64,000 bases of DNA, taken from Apostichopus japonicus (Eukaryota; Echinodermata; Holothuroidea; Aspidochirotida; Stichopodidae). Each line of letters starts with the position of its first letter. Within the stretch, counting starts at the first letter, position 1. Location of the stretch: assembly GCF_037975245.1 (NCBI RefSeq), contig NC_092573.1, positions 20,350,265 to 20,414,264 of the forward strand, written 5' to 3'. The position numbers and the translations under genes were made by a program. The notes under the pieces are model-generated. The model saw only the letters and a program-made list of their open reading frames with translations, made no database searches and was not told the DNA's origin. Below, in pieces: positions 48,673-64,000 of this stretch.

Positions 48673-48717
48673 ATTACGATTTTCATTTATATATATATAT
48701 ATATATATATATAAATT

Positions 48718-48748
<31 letters not shown>

Positions 48749-48760
48749 GAAAATCGTAAT
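48673..48760. repeat. 88-bp inverted repeat with (TA)n arms
   Basis: ATTACGATTTTCATTTATAT at the left is mirrored by ATATAAATGAAAATCGTAAT at the right, with the TA tracts making up the inner arms. It adjoins the tail of a tRNA-derived SINE. Confidence 0.88.
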
Positions 48761-48764
48761 GAGT

Positions 48765-48960
48765 TGGAAAATCGAGAACAGTGAAAAAACTTTCAGCCTC
48801 CACCGGGATTCGAACCACGGGCCTCCCGCTCTGTACGCGGACACCCTAACCACTAGGCTATGGACGCTGATTGTATGTCCAGAGGTTCGAAACCGGTAAG
48901 GAAGATCGTAATTCCACTGTAGGCGTTTGTCACCTATATCGAACAATACTAGTTCTGTTT
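48765..48960 (-). mobile_element. tRNA-derived SINE
   Basis: On the minus strand, TAGCCTAGTGGTTAGGG (A-box-like) is followed about 40 bases later by GTGGTTCGAATCCCGG (B box), with a CCGC/GCGG anticodon-like stem between. The T-stem pairs poorly and the acceptor ends do not match, so this is a SINE head rather than a working tRNA. The 3' side runs into AAAGTTTTTTCACTG and the TA-rich inverted repeat. Confidence 0.65.
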
Positions 48961-49076
48961 TTGGTGACATATTTTGCCCTACTCTAGAGATCAAACATGG
49001 TGCTATCCAACTCGAAAATCATTTGTGATTCCTAAAGCCGGATCTCGAAAGAGATACTTTGAACAGATACTTTGAA

Positions 49077-51274
<2,198 letters not shown>

Positions 51275-51516
51275 TCTATAACCAAGACCTGTGCAGTATA
51301 TATGCTCAGTTTTTACTTCCTTACTGTTATTTGCCTTATAGTTTAGTTTTGGTGACAGCTCGTCAAACAGATCGATAAACTCGTAGAATCAAGTTAGTGT
51401 ACTAGCACTTATTCTGTTTACCTTGATCAAATAGATCTATACGGATGTACCCATTCTCGTCGGTTACAATTCCATCCGTACCAGGCACATACTTGGTCAA
51501 TTCTCTTTCATGCGAA

Positions 51517-51790
51517 CAGGGGCAAGGGAGGGGCGAAAACTGTAGCAGCTGTAGCAAACTATCTAAGCGTAGCGCCACCGTGTGTTGGCGCGAAGCGCTC
51601 AAAACAAAATTGGCCGAAAATGCCTCCCAGATCACTGGAAATGGCACTTTCCACGCGGCCTTGTTAGGTGCATCTAAGTATTTTTTTATTTTGAAATTAC
51701 TAGCGATATCATAAAACAAATAAAAAAATATGCTCAAGGGGGAGACCCCGAGTTCCCCCTTCGCCCCCCCCCCCTATGGCTACGCGCCTG
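51517..51790 (+). mobile_element. hAT-type MITE, same family as the one at 24546
   Basis: Begins CAGGGGCAAGGGAGGGGCG and ends GGCTACGCGCCTG; flanked by a perfect 8-base duplication CATGCGAA (51509-51516 and 51791-51798). The interior shares ACTATCTAAGCG..CGCCACC..GTTGGCGCG..AGCG and a CTAGATC/CCAGATC..GGAAAT segment with 24546-24943. Length 274 bp. Confidence 0.88.
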
Positions 51791-52198
51791 CATGCGAATG
51801 CATATCGTCTGTCGCTTTAAATAAACAAATTCCGAAAGTACACACTTAAGCCATATACGACCTACACGTTACATGCAATACTCACCTCGTGCTGTTCACG
51901 CCTTCTCTTACCGTACGGGCCTTTTAATTTAATTTAATTTAATTTTGTTTTCACAACATGCGATTAAATATTTACAAATAATAAATAACACGAATTTGTA
52001 GTGAAAATGATATTAAACGTACAGCTAGCCTTATCCTAACGAAAAGTGGCAAAATATCTTTTTCTGTTTTTATAAAGTTTTATCGAGAAGATTCGTAAGA
52101 ATAATATTTAAAGGCCATCTGCATTATTGTCGCCAAATTTAGCATACTAAAAATTGTTATTTTTTTTTCTTCTTTGAAACTACTTTTCTGGAGGTTGT

Positions 52199-52365
52199 GG
52201 CTTTTCAAGTTGTTCCCAGAATATTGGGTGTTAAATTGGACAATGAAATATCAAAGAGAGGAAGAACTACTGAAGCTTAAAAGTGCCATCAACAAGTTGT
52301 CAATGGCACTTTCAAGCTTCCGTAAAGCACTGGCTGAGGGCGACATTAAAATGAAGTTTGAATAG
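52199..52365 (+). CDS. Possible terminal exon, coiled-coil, unidentified
   Basis: An acceptor-like TTGTTCCCAG precedes a frame ending QREEELLKLKSAINKLSMAL then SSFRKALAEGDIKMKFE and a stop at 52363-52365. The heptad-like Leu/Ile pattern suggests a short coiled coil. No upstream exon was found to join it, so it may be chance. Confidence 0.22.
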
Positions 52366-52399
52366 TATGAGTGACCATAATTTAACCTTCTTATGATAT

Positions 52400-53665
52400 T
52401 AAAGACTATTGATGTAAATTAAGCACATAATGTTCTAAACTGCTACTCGAGATTGTTATGATTATGTGTGCAGTAATGCGTTAGTATAACGGTTGTATGA
52501 AGAGAACGGTACATAACTGACTGTCTTCTAAAGTAAACCGCTCACTGTTTATACTTTGCACTCTCAATATACTAATCTGGGTCCAATAGGGTCCAATATG
52601 AGCGGAGTGGGGGGGGGGGGGTAGTGGAGGGTCTGAGTCAAAAACTTCGGAGGGCACTGAGTGGGACGTGTGACTTTGACTTCAGGGGGAAAAAGAGAAG
52701 GAAACAGCAAAATCAACTCAACGCCCCGACAAAATGCCGGGACCCTCTTTGCATTCTGTGCAACAAATTCCAGTAGTTGCATTCATGGATAGGGTCAATT
52801 TTTATGTTTTACACAAAACTTGGGACACTTTCCCGTGTGATCAAAATATGCTGAATTGGACCCGAGATGGTTACAGCTACTCCACTCAAATCCACAGCTT
52901 GTCCCCCCCCCCCCTTTCCGTCCTGGACACGCTTCAGTTACCATGCATCGAGACTGTGACTATGTGATCATCGTCAAACTACAGTGTACATGAGGAGTTC
53001 CATAGTAGGAGGAACAGCTAGTGTATATCATGATCCTAGCCAACGAATAAACATTACACACTTATATGGAAGGGCTCATAGTCCAAATTGGAGGTGACGA
53101 TTTGTGCAGACGGGTTGGATGCAACTTGGTTCAGATATTTTCAGGAGATTTGAGAAAACATGTCTAATCAGTAATATGACAGCACACACAGTAATTACTC
53201 TTATTGTCACCATATCCTTTATTTAGCGCAAGGAGCCAATTTCGTGACCTTAAGTTTTCACGGTGTCATCGCGGAGTTCTGTAAACAATGGTATCGGCAT
53301 ATCAGAGAACAAAGTGTATTTATATAACCATTTACTTAAGTTCTAGGAATACTTTAAGGGGATATTTGAAGTCACTATGGATTAAGACATCGGACACTAA
53401 AGGGGGTGAATAAAAGGGGAATCCCAATTAGACAGACAATTCTATACAATTTGATTGGCCTTCAGGCTGAACGTAATATGACGTCATTGATCACATGCAT
53501 GGTTACAGTCTCGTAGCGTGACTGGGATTGAGCGTGCACCATGTTCTTTAGGTTTCATGGCCAGACTCTGTCTTGCGTACTTTTTTTAAACGTATCTGTA
53601 TAAGTTTTTATATACAAAGTAGGCAAGTGTTTTGTATGTAGTTACTATATCTGCTAATATCACCA
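52400..53665. other. Intergenic, no gene seen
   Basis: Poly-G/C tracts at about 52610-52622 and 52904-52913; nothing coding. Confidence 0.4.
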
Positions 53666-53666
53666 G

Positions 53667-53669
<3 letters not shown>

Positions 53670-53756
<87 letters not shown>

Positions 53757-53775
53757 TTATATATATATATATATA
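53670..53775. repeat. (TA)n tract
   Basis: About 105 bp of TA dinucleotides with two interruptions near the right end. Confidence 0.95.
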
Positions 53776-54139
53776 ACTCATGGTGATATTTAGATTGAAA
53801 AGCACAAACAAGTTGATTTTTCTCAAAGTTTTTATAAACTGCTAATGTTGCCTGAAATTTACTCAATATGTTTCCTTTAACCATAGCTAGAATATTTGTG
53901 GAACAACAAAACGTAGGAATCTTAACAAATATAGACGTTTATTGGGTGGGATGAGGGAAACTATGCGGGGGGGGGGGGTGGGCTGAGAGTACCAAGACAT
54001 CAATATTGGAATTTGCTTTTACAAAGGAAGTCGTATCAAGTGTACATTCAAATCAGTGATTCAATTTCCTTGTTCCGTGTTTCGTTAGAGTTGCAATGCC
54101 AACACAATAAAGTCTATATATATATATATATATTAAGGA

Positions 54140-55510
54140 TTCAAAAAACATGTTACGAAAGAATTCAGAGTGCTAACATTTCACATGAGCATGCCATGAT
54201 TGATATTGGTATGCATAAGCTTATGTATACTATTCACTAATAAAATCGCCGGGTAATTCTGGGAAACAGTCCTATATAGCATTTGGCAAGGAAATGCTAA
54301 ACTGGAATAGAAAAATGTCTTTCAATGATTCTGCATGTCAATGTTGATCTTTGATAACTTATTTAGCACCATTGTATATAATTGATTGTTGATATTGGCT
54401 TGTTTATATATGATGACCTCTTAACACCAGTTTCAGACCGCAGCTGAATTACTTTATTCTATATGGCTACGTCAACACTTAAATGAACATTCTTTTGTCC
54501 AATTAGCTGGAAACTGAGCACCCTTAATTTGACCTTATGAATTTGGTTGATTTTTTATTGCAATTTAAGATTTGATCATTATTCAAGAAGACACAAACAA
54601 TATCATCATTATTTGTATATGTGATACATACATTTATAATATAACAATAAACAACTTCCCCATACCGCTAAGAAAAATCGGACTCCATTTAAGAGATTTC
54701 ACAGATTTAATGTTTCTTCACAACATACTTGATCAAGTCTAAATATGACATCATCATACCACGTGTGTATCAAGTGTTTTCATCTTCTCTCGTTAGTTAT
54801 TACAATATTTATTTTCTGTTATAGAGATTCCCCCACCCCCACCCCCACTCCCCAAATGTTGAATCTTAAATATTGAACCCTAATTCAACATGATCGTATG
54901 ATGGCATTGGTTTCAGCTAAAATGCTTTTATACATTTAACCAAGTTGATAATATGAATAGGAAACACAGAGAGAAAGTAATAGGTTTCAGATCCCACTCA
55001 GTGGCACTATGACGTCACAGATTTACAAAATGACTGCCCCCAGATACGACATTTCAAGACACTGAAAACTCGCGCACAAAGAAACGCCTCATGCCGGTAA
55101 TCTGACCTAGTTTCGAATGAGGTGTAACAGAAGTGTTAGACACCACCATCGATCCCAGAGAATACACACACAGCTTGCTGCCGTCGGTAATTAGACACTA
55201 GTGTACAGTCAGTACATGCAGCTATACGGTCAATACCCACAACACAGTGTACATAGCAGCGATGGACATCTCCGGTCTAGATAAAAGATAACAATGTATC
55301 ACGTTTCATTTCTGTCTGCATTTTGAAGCGACAAGAAAAAAACTTCACTTGCAAGCAACGGAAAGTTAACTTTTTCAGAGCGAGGCACGCGGTTTGGGGC
55401 GAGCCTTCAATCCCTCCCACACTTTCGTAATTACTGTTTTGAGGCATTGTTTCTTCACAAATATATCTCTGTCATTATATACCAAAGATTTTGTGTAATT
55501 TGGTTTGATT
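54140..55510. other. Intergenic, no gene seen
   Basis: Mixed AT-rich sequence without supported exons. Confidence 0.4.
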
Positions 55511-55522
55511 GGGTAAACCCTC

Positions 55523-55560
55523 GATTCAAATTCAAATTCAAATTCAATTCAAATAAACTT
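55523..55560. repeat. (ATTCAA)n short tandem repeat
   Basis: GATTCAAATTCAAATTCAAA leads into AATAAACTTTATTAAGCACC, the look of a retroposon end, but no element body was identified. Confidence 0.6.
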
Positions 55561-56024
55561 TATTAAGCACCAAAAAAGGGCAATTAAATGCTCGCAATAA
55601 GACAATACAATGATAAGATGGAATAAGAATAATACAAATAGTAAACATGAAAATACACTAAAAGGATACCATACTATGAATTGCACATATTAATTTAAAA
55701 GGATAAATCAACTTCTTTTTTTTTCTTCCAGGGCTGACTAGATCACAAGAGAACATTTGTAGGGTCTGCACATCTTCCTGACGGATGCTCTTCAAGAACG
55801 TTATTGGTATTAATATATTAATCTTCTTGTTGATTTATCCTTATAATATAATTACAGTTGAAATGTTTGCTTAAATCATGCTAATTTTTCTCTGAATTCA
55901 GACTTTCATAAAATGAACTTACCGTTTGTTTTTCATATTATTTTCAACTATAGAAAATCAACTTAAAGGCAACTCAATTACCATGATAGCAAACATTAAA
56001 GATCTGCTAAATTGCCTCCGATTA

Positions 56025-56333
56025 TAGCACGCTATAGCTAGGAAAGTTTTGTAAGCGACCTGTCACGGTCGTAAATCCACCTCAGACTCTAAGATTAGCC
56101 TGCATAGCTTCTTAACACCATTAGGCTCTTTGTGTAAACACTGGGTGGAAATATGTTCATGTCTACAGTGTAGTTAATCATACAGCGTTCACACAAAGAC
56201 CCTCCTACAAGAAAAAAATATGTGGCAGGCGTTGCAGACAAATTGGTAAAAAGAAGTCACTTTACGACCAAGGCAGGTCGATTATACGTAATCTCAAGAA
56301 ACTTTTCCATGATAGTGTGCTATTGTCGGGGTC
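56025..56333 (-). mobile_element. Foldback MITE, copy 2 (inverted)
   Basis: Reverse complement of 48055-48366 over its whole length, including the paired GGTCGTAAA..CGACCTG arms and the ACGTAATCTCAAGAAACTTT segment. Ends ATAGCACGCTATAG and TAGTGTGCTAT show the same terminal sequence. Confidence 0.82.
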
Positions 56334-56418
56334 TATACATCATACCTTAAAGGTACCGATATCAGCTACTAGAATTTCCCTAAAAGCTGGCAAGTTAATC
56401 CGACAATTTTCCCCGTAG

Positions 56419-56600
56419 ATCGCTTCTCGGCCTTTTGGCTAAGATCATGTGTAGTATATGTTGCCCTTCGCGGGGAATCATGATACACACTTGACGATGA
56501 TCACACAGTCACAGTCCCGATGCAAGGGGGCTGGGGTTGAGAGCGGATCAGCCGTTCGGTTGTTTGGTTTTTCGTGCCCAGGTTAATTCCTGGGTGACTT
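56419..56600 (+). mobile_element. U2-snRNA-headed chimeric repeat (SINE-like)
   Basis: Begins ATCGCTTCTCGGCCTTTTGG then CTAAGATCATGTGTAGTAT, matching the 5' end of U2 snRNA for about 44 bases with a few changes (AAGTG to ATGTG, ATCTG to ATATG). Similarity then stops; the Sm site and 3' stem-loops of U2 are missing. What follows (TTGACGATGATCACACAGTC..) is homologous to the repeat at 11036-11150. It is therefore not a functional U2 gene but a U2 head joined to another repeat body. Confidence 0.7.
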
Positions 56601-56639
56601 TTCTTAAACAGTATTTTTCCCGTAGAACTCACTATACTA

Positions 56640-58318
56640 ATGTGCACTATAAACAAATAAGTTCTAGAATTATAATAATTGAACTGTTACCAAAACCATT
56701 CTTAGTCTCTTAAAATTCCTTAATATCCTTGTAATTGATTAGTTAGTAAGTTTTTGTACTTTCTCCGGTCAGTTTTGGGCGGACGGGACTCTCACACTCA
56801 TAAGTTGACCCCCCCCCCACCCCACCCCTCCTCCCCGTTTATTTAGTGGAACGGTGCCAAAAAAACGAACATAATCTTTTAATACTTGCAAGAATTAGGC
56901 AACGTGTGATCGGCTTGTTACTATATACAATGGACACAACCATTAAATAATAAGGGGTGATTGATGTTACAGTTTTTTTTCAGAGTTTCCAACAAATCTA
57001 TAGATAGCCGCGACCTCCTGGAACGATAACCATAGTGCAGAACAAAGATAGAACAGGTGTTGGATAGACCTTGTGCGAGTATGATATCGCGTTGCCGTTA
57101 TTTTCTTGTAAGAAAGGTTTGATTGCAAAATATGCTGGTCACTATTGTTACTCAAACCATATTTACACAAGCAGTTCCTTCGGCATTCCACTGTTAGGCT
57201 TGAAAGGCGTAAAATTGCACACTTGAAAGTGACGACACGTACCATACTTTTTCATAGATTTTTAAGAAATGATATATGAGTGGGGAAAACCATGGCATGT
57301 TTTTGATTTTAACTGAGAGGTAATTTAAGTTGATATAAATATACAGCCTTGTCGTATACATGAGTTTGCAGGTTAATGTACTTAAACCAACAGTTGTTTA
57401 CAGTCTTATACCATTACGTGACTAAAGGCCCGCATAGCCTATATACGTAGTAACATTATAAAGCATATGTTATAGTAAAGGCCGAATTGTGTTTTAGGTT
57501 GAATACGTAATGAATGGGTATCCAGGGGCCGGCCGAACCGTGGAGACGGGTACCCGGTTACGATTTTTTGGGACCGGTCCCATCACCAAAGTCCCAACCT
57601 CCCCTCTCCTCCCCGTCCACTAGTCCCCCATACAACAAAATGACATAGGCCTATCTTTATAATTACTCTCACGCCGGTAAAATATAAGTGCTCAACCATA
57701 AAATTTGAACACTTAAATATCTAACTGTGAAATATGTAACTGATATGAGGTCCATACTGTCCACTACTGTAATGAGAAATAGGGAAGGATGATTTGACCA
57801 ATTTAACTCCTCTAACCAAACTACACTATTAATTCACATGATCCATAATACAAATGGTGCAATGAGGTTTCCTAAGAAGTGACTCGGGACAATTCGGCAC
57901 AGATGAACATCTAACTTTTCCCATGTAAACTGATGTTGACTGTGAATTAAAATACGACACCATTTTAAATCCCTCTAAATGAACACTTACGACCATCGTG
58001 AACCGCAGATCGTCTGCGACCTACTATAGAAATTTCCAGTCGGATGAATTTGAAAGTGCGTTCCAACAATGGATCATTATTACCCTGTATGACATGACAT
58101 CCCTTCCTGAACAATTTAACATCCCCACAACGATGTCATGAAGGTGGAATATAAAACTGATACCCATGCAACATAATAACTGGGCTTCGGTGTACTTGCC
58201 TGCAAGTTCGATTACGCCTAGTTTTCTTTGCAATTATTGTACACTTATGGTGTATACGTAGTATCACACCATACACCAGGAAACACAAGTATAGCGTTGT
58301 GTCCAGCAGTATTCACAA
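56640..58318. other. Intergenic, no gene seen
   Basis: A 92-codon minus-strand frame at 56967-57245 has no recognised domain. A poly-C tract lies at about 56811-56830. Confidence 0.4.
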
Positions 58319-62599
<4,281 letters not shown>

Positions 62600-63786
62600 T
62601 TACGCCTCGACGGCAACCGCTGGGTTGTCAATGCCGCCCTCTTCTTGTTTGCTCATGCTACTCATTGCAATATCACTGGAAAACAATAGAGACAATGAGA
62701 CAATTATAGCCTGTGAGATTAAGTTAAATGAAATTTATGTCTATATAGAATAATGTTAGCAGAGGCGGCGGGGGGGGGGGGGGTCGTAACCTGGGCAAGG
62801 GGAGGGGCATGAAACAAACTTCGAGGGGCAGTGAAACACGTGAGTTTGATTTGAGAAACAAATCTATAGATCATCTAGTAAAGCCTAAAAAATATACACA
62901 AATTCCAGTATCTGAGTTTTTTTTTAAAGACTATTTATGTTTTAAAGTTTTCAACACAATTCATGGCACTTATAACTGCAGATTACTCAACTTCTCAGCA
63001 AAAGGGGTAGTTCTAATTTATGAAAATGTCACTTTTGAGTTTATGAACAGAGCTGGGGTGGATCAATATCATTAATAAACCGTTGTTCATGTGGGACATT
63101 ACAAATAAACAGAATGAATTTCAAAAGTTTGTATCCCAACAACGGAGCAAGCTTTCAGCAAGATAGTAGTTTGGACTAACATGTGAATTCTCTTCATTTG
63201 CTTGCATATATATCAAATATGATTTAAAGCTTAGACTTATTTATACCTTTAAGCTAAATATTCAACAAGTATACAGTTGTATGTTGAACGAGAGTGCACA
63301 TTTTGTGTAGAGACAGGTGACCATACACATAAAGTACAATATCCTATACTCATCAATACTCGTTTTATATCTGCATGCAGAGCTATAAATGGATTTATCT
63401 TGTTGAATGTTTTGCAAGCAATATGGAATTATACTGTCCTTCGGCCGGCCTTGTTATAATTTCCTTTCAATTTTAGAATAAATGAATAATATTGACTTTT
63501 CATCAGCCAATTGTATATTTTACTTTCGTTACTATAGGTTAAGATTACATCAGTTGGATGAGTTTGTATTTTTGATTAAAAGAAGACATTTCCTTCCTAT
63601 GTTTCTTTTTATAATAAACGGGGTGTATAAAAGAACCACTTACTCTTCCTGGTCTGGTTCGGCTGCTTCCTGGAGGGCGTTATCCTTCGGTGCAGCGGCA
63701 TGACCATTTCTAGACTGTGGCAATCGTCTAGGTTTATCAAACCGAGACTTGTTCCTCTGTTTGAAAACTGCTTTGCTTTCAACAAC
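62600..63786 (-). CDS. Last two coding exons of an unidentified protein (3' end of gene)
   Basis: Exon 63644-63786 (acceptor CTCTAAG, donor GAAGA|GTAAGT) and exon 62600-62675 (acceptor TTTTCCAG, stop TAA at 62600-62602) join in phase. They give a 72-aa hydrophilic C-terminus: VVESKAVFKQRNKSRFDKPR, RLPQSRNGHAAAPKDN, ALQEAAEPDQEDDIAM, SSMSKQEEGGIDNPAVAVEA. The basic first half followed by an acidic, small-residue tail with IDNPA looks like the cytosolic tail of a transporter or channel, but this is a guess. Upstream exons are outside the window. I do not recognise the gene. Confidence 0.55.
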
Positions 63787-64000
63787 CTTAGAGAGATAAC
63801 AAGAATAGAGAAACATAGTTTTATCACAAACGGCAGATTATATATATATATCACCATGTTCTATTTATATGCATATGCATCTACAATGCTGGCCCTATAC
63901 ATCAGATTATAAATACTGTATTCTTACTCCCCAGTCCGCCCACCCCTTTCCCCGTTAAATAACAAACTCCCATCGTGTACACTTTGTTCAATATTATGAC
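63787..64000. other. Intron of the same minus-strand gene, cut by the window edge
   Basis: AT-rich sequence upstream of the 63786 acceptor; no further exon visible. Confidence 0.4.

Noticed and set aside
48780-48880. Functional tRNA gene on the minus strand
   Set aside because: A and B boxes are present but the T-stem and acceptor stem do not pair; better as a SINE head.
56419-56463. Functional U2 snRNA gene
   Set aside because: Only the first about 44 bases match; branch-site region is altered and the Sm site and 3' stem-loops are missing.
56967-57245. 92-codon minus-strand ORF
   Set aside because: No recognised motif, splice context or homologue in the window; likely chance.
57500-57620. 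GC-rich patch with GGGGCCGGCC and GGGACCGGTCCC palindromes
   Set aside because: No matching inverted end or target duplication found, so not called as a MITE.

Overview
This is eukaryotic genomic DNA, AT-rich and repeat-dense, from an animal. Exons are short, introns run from hundreds of bases to several kb, and splice sites are GT-AG. The protein matches are metazoan: CERT1, NDUFA13, a lengsin-type glutamine synthetase homologue and a ciliary SAXO5/TEX45-like protein. The density of hAT-type MITEs, the gypsy LTR remnant with a tRNA-Leu-like primer site and the lengsin homologue fit an invertebrate deuterostome. My best guess is an echinoderm, possibly a sea cucumber, but the species cannot be fixed from sequence alone.

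Layout. 1-3850: decayed non-LTR retrotransposon end (minus), a 576-bp palindromic MITE, TA repeats. 3899-5263 (minus): intron-less lengsin/GS-like gene of 454 aa. 5362-5972: (TCTA)n array. 6810-7711: two hAT-type MITEs in opposite orientation. 8170-8485: partial copy of the NDUFA13 first-exon region. 8931-9352: decayed reverse-transcriptase-element fragment. 11632-15128 (plus): NDUFA13/GRIM-19, four exons, 144 aa, with a palindromic minisatellite in intron 1. 16418-21111 (minus, 5' UTR exon probably near 23469): eight coding exons of a 483-aa SAXO5/TEX45-like protein, convergent with NDUFA13. 23880-25270: tandem duplication whose second copy carries a hAT MITE. 26918-27665: two minisatellites. 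28344-28698: two phase-matched candidate exons. 28992-44100 (minus): CERT1, 13 coding exons, about 610 aa. 44890-45764: internally deleted LTR retrotransposon. 48000-57000: mostly repeats, including a foldback MITE present twice in inverted orientation, a tRNA-derived SINE, long (TA)n tracts, another hAT MITE and a U2-snRNA-headed chimeric repeat. 58341-59716: uninterrupted (ATAG)n of about 1.4 kb. 62600-63786 (minus): last two coding exons of an unidentified protein whose gene continues beyond the right edge.

The genes do not form an operon or one pathway. They are independent loci: sphingolipid transport (CERT1), respiratory complex I (NDUFA13), probable axonemal structure (SAXO5-like) and a glutamine-synthetase-fold protein. 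I found no convincing wholly new biological system. The strongest leads are a hAT insertion with its own empty site beside it, a U2-headed repeat, the NDUFA13 first-exon copy, a 113-bp-LTR element with an integrase remnant, and the SAXO-like gene.
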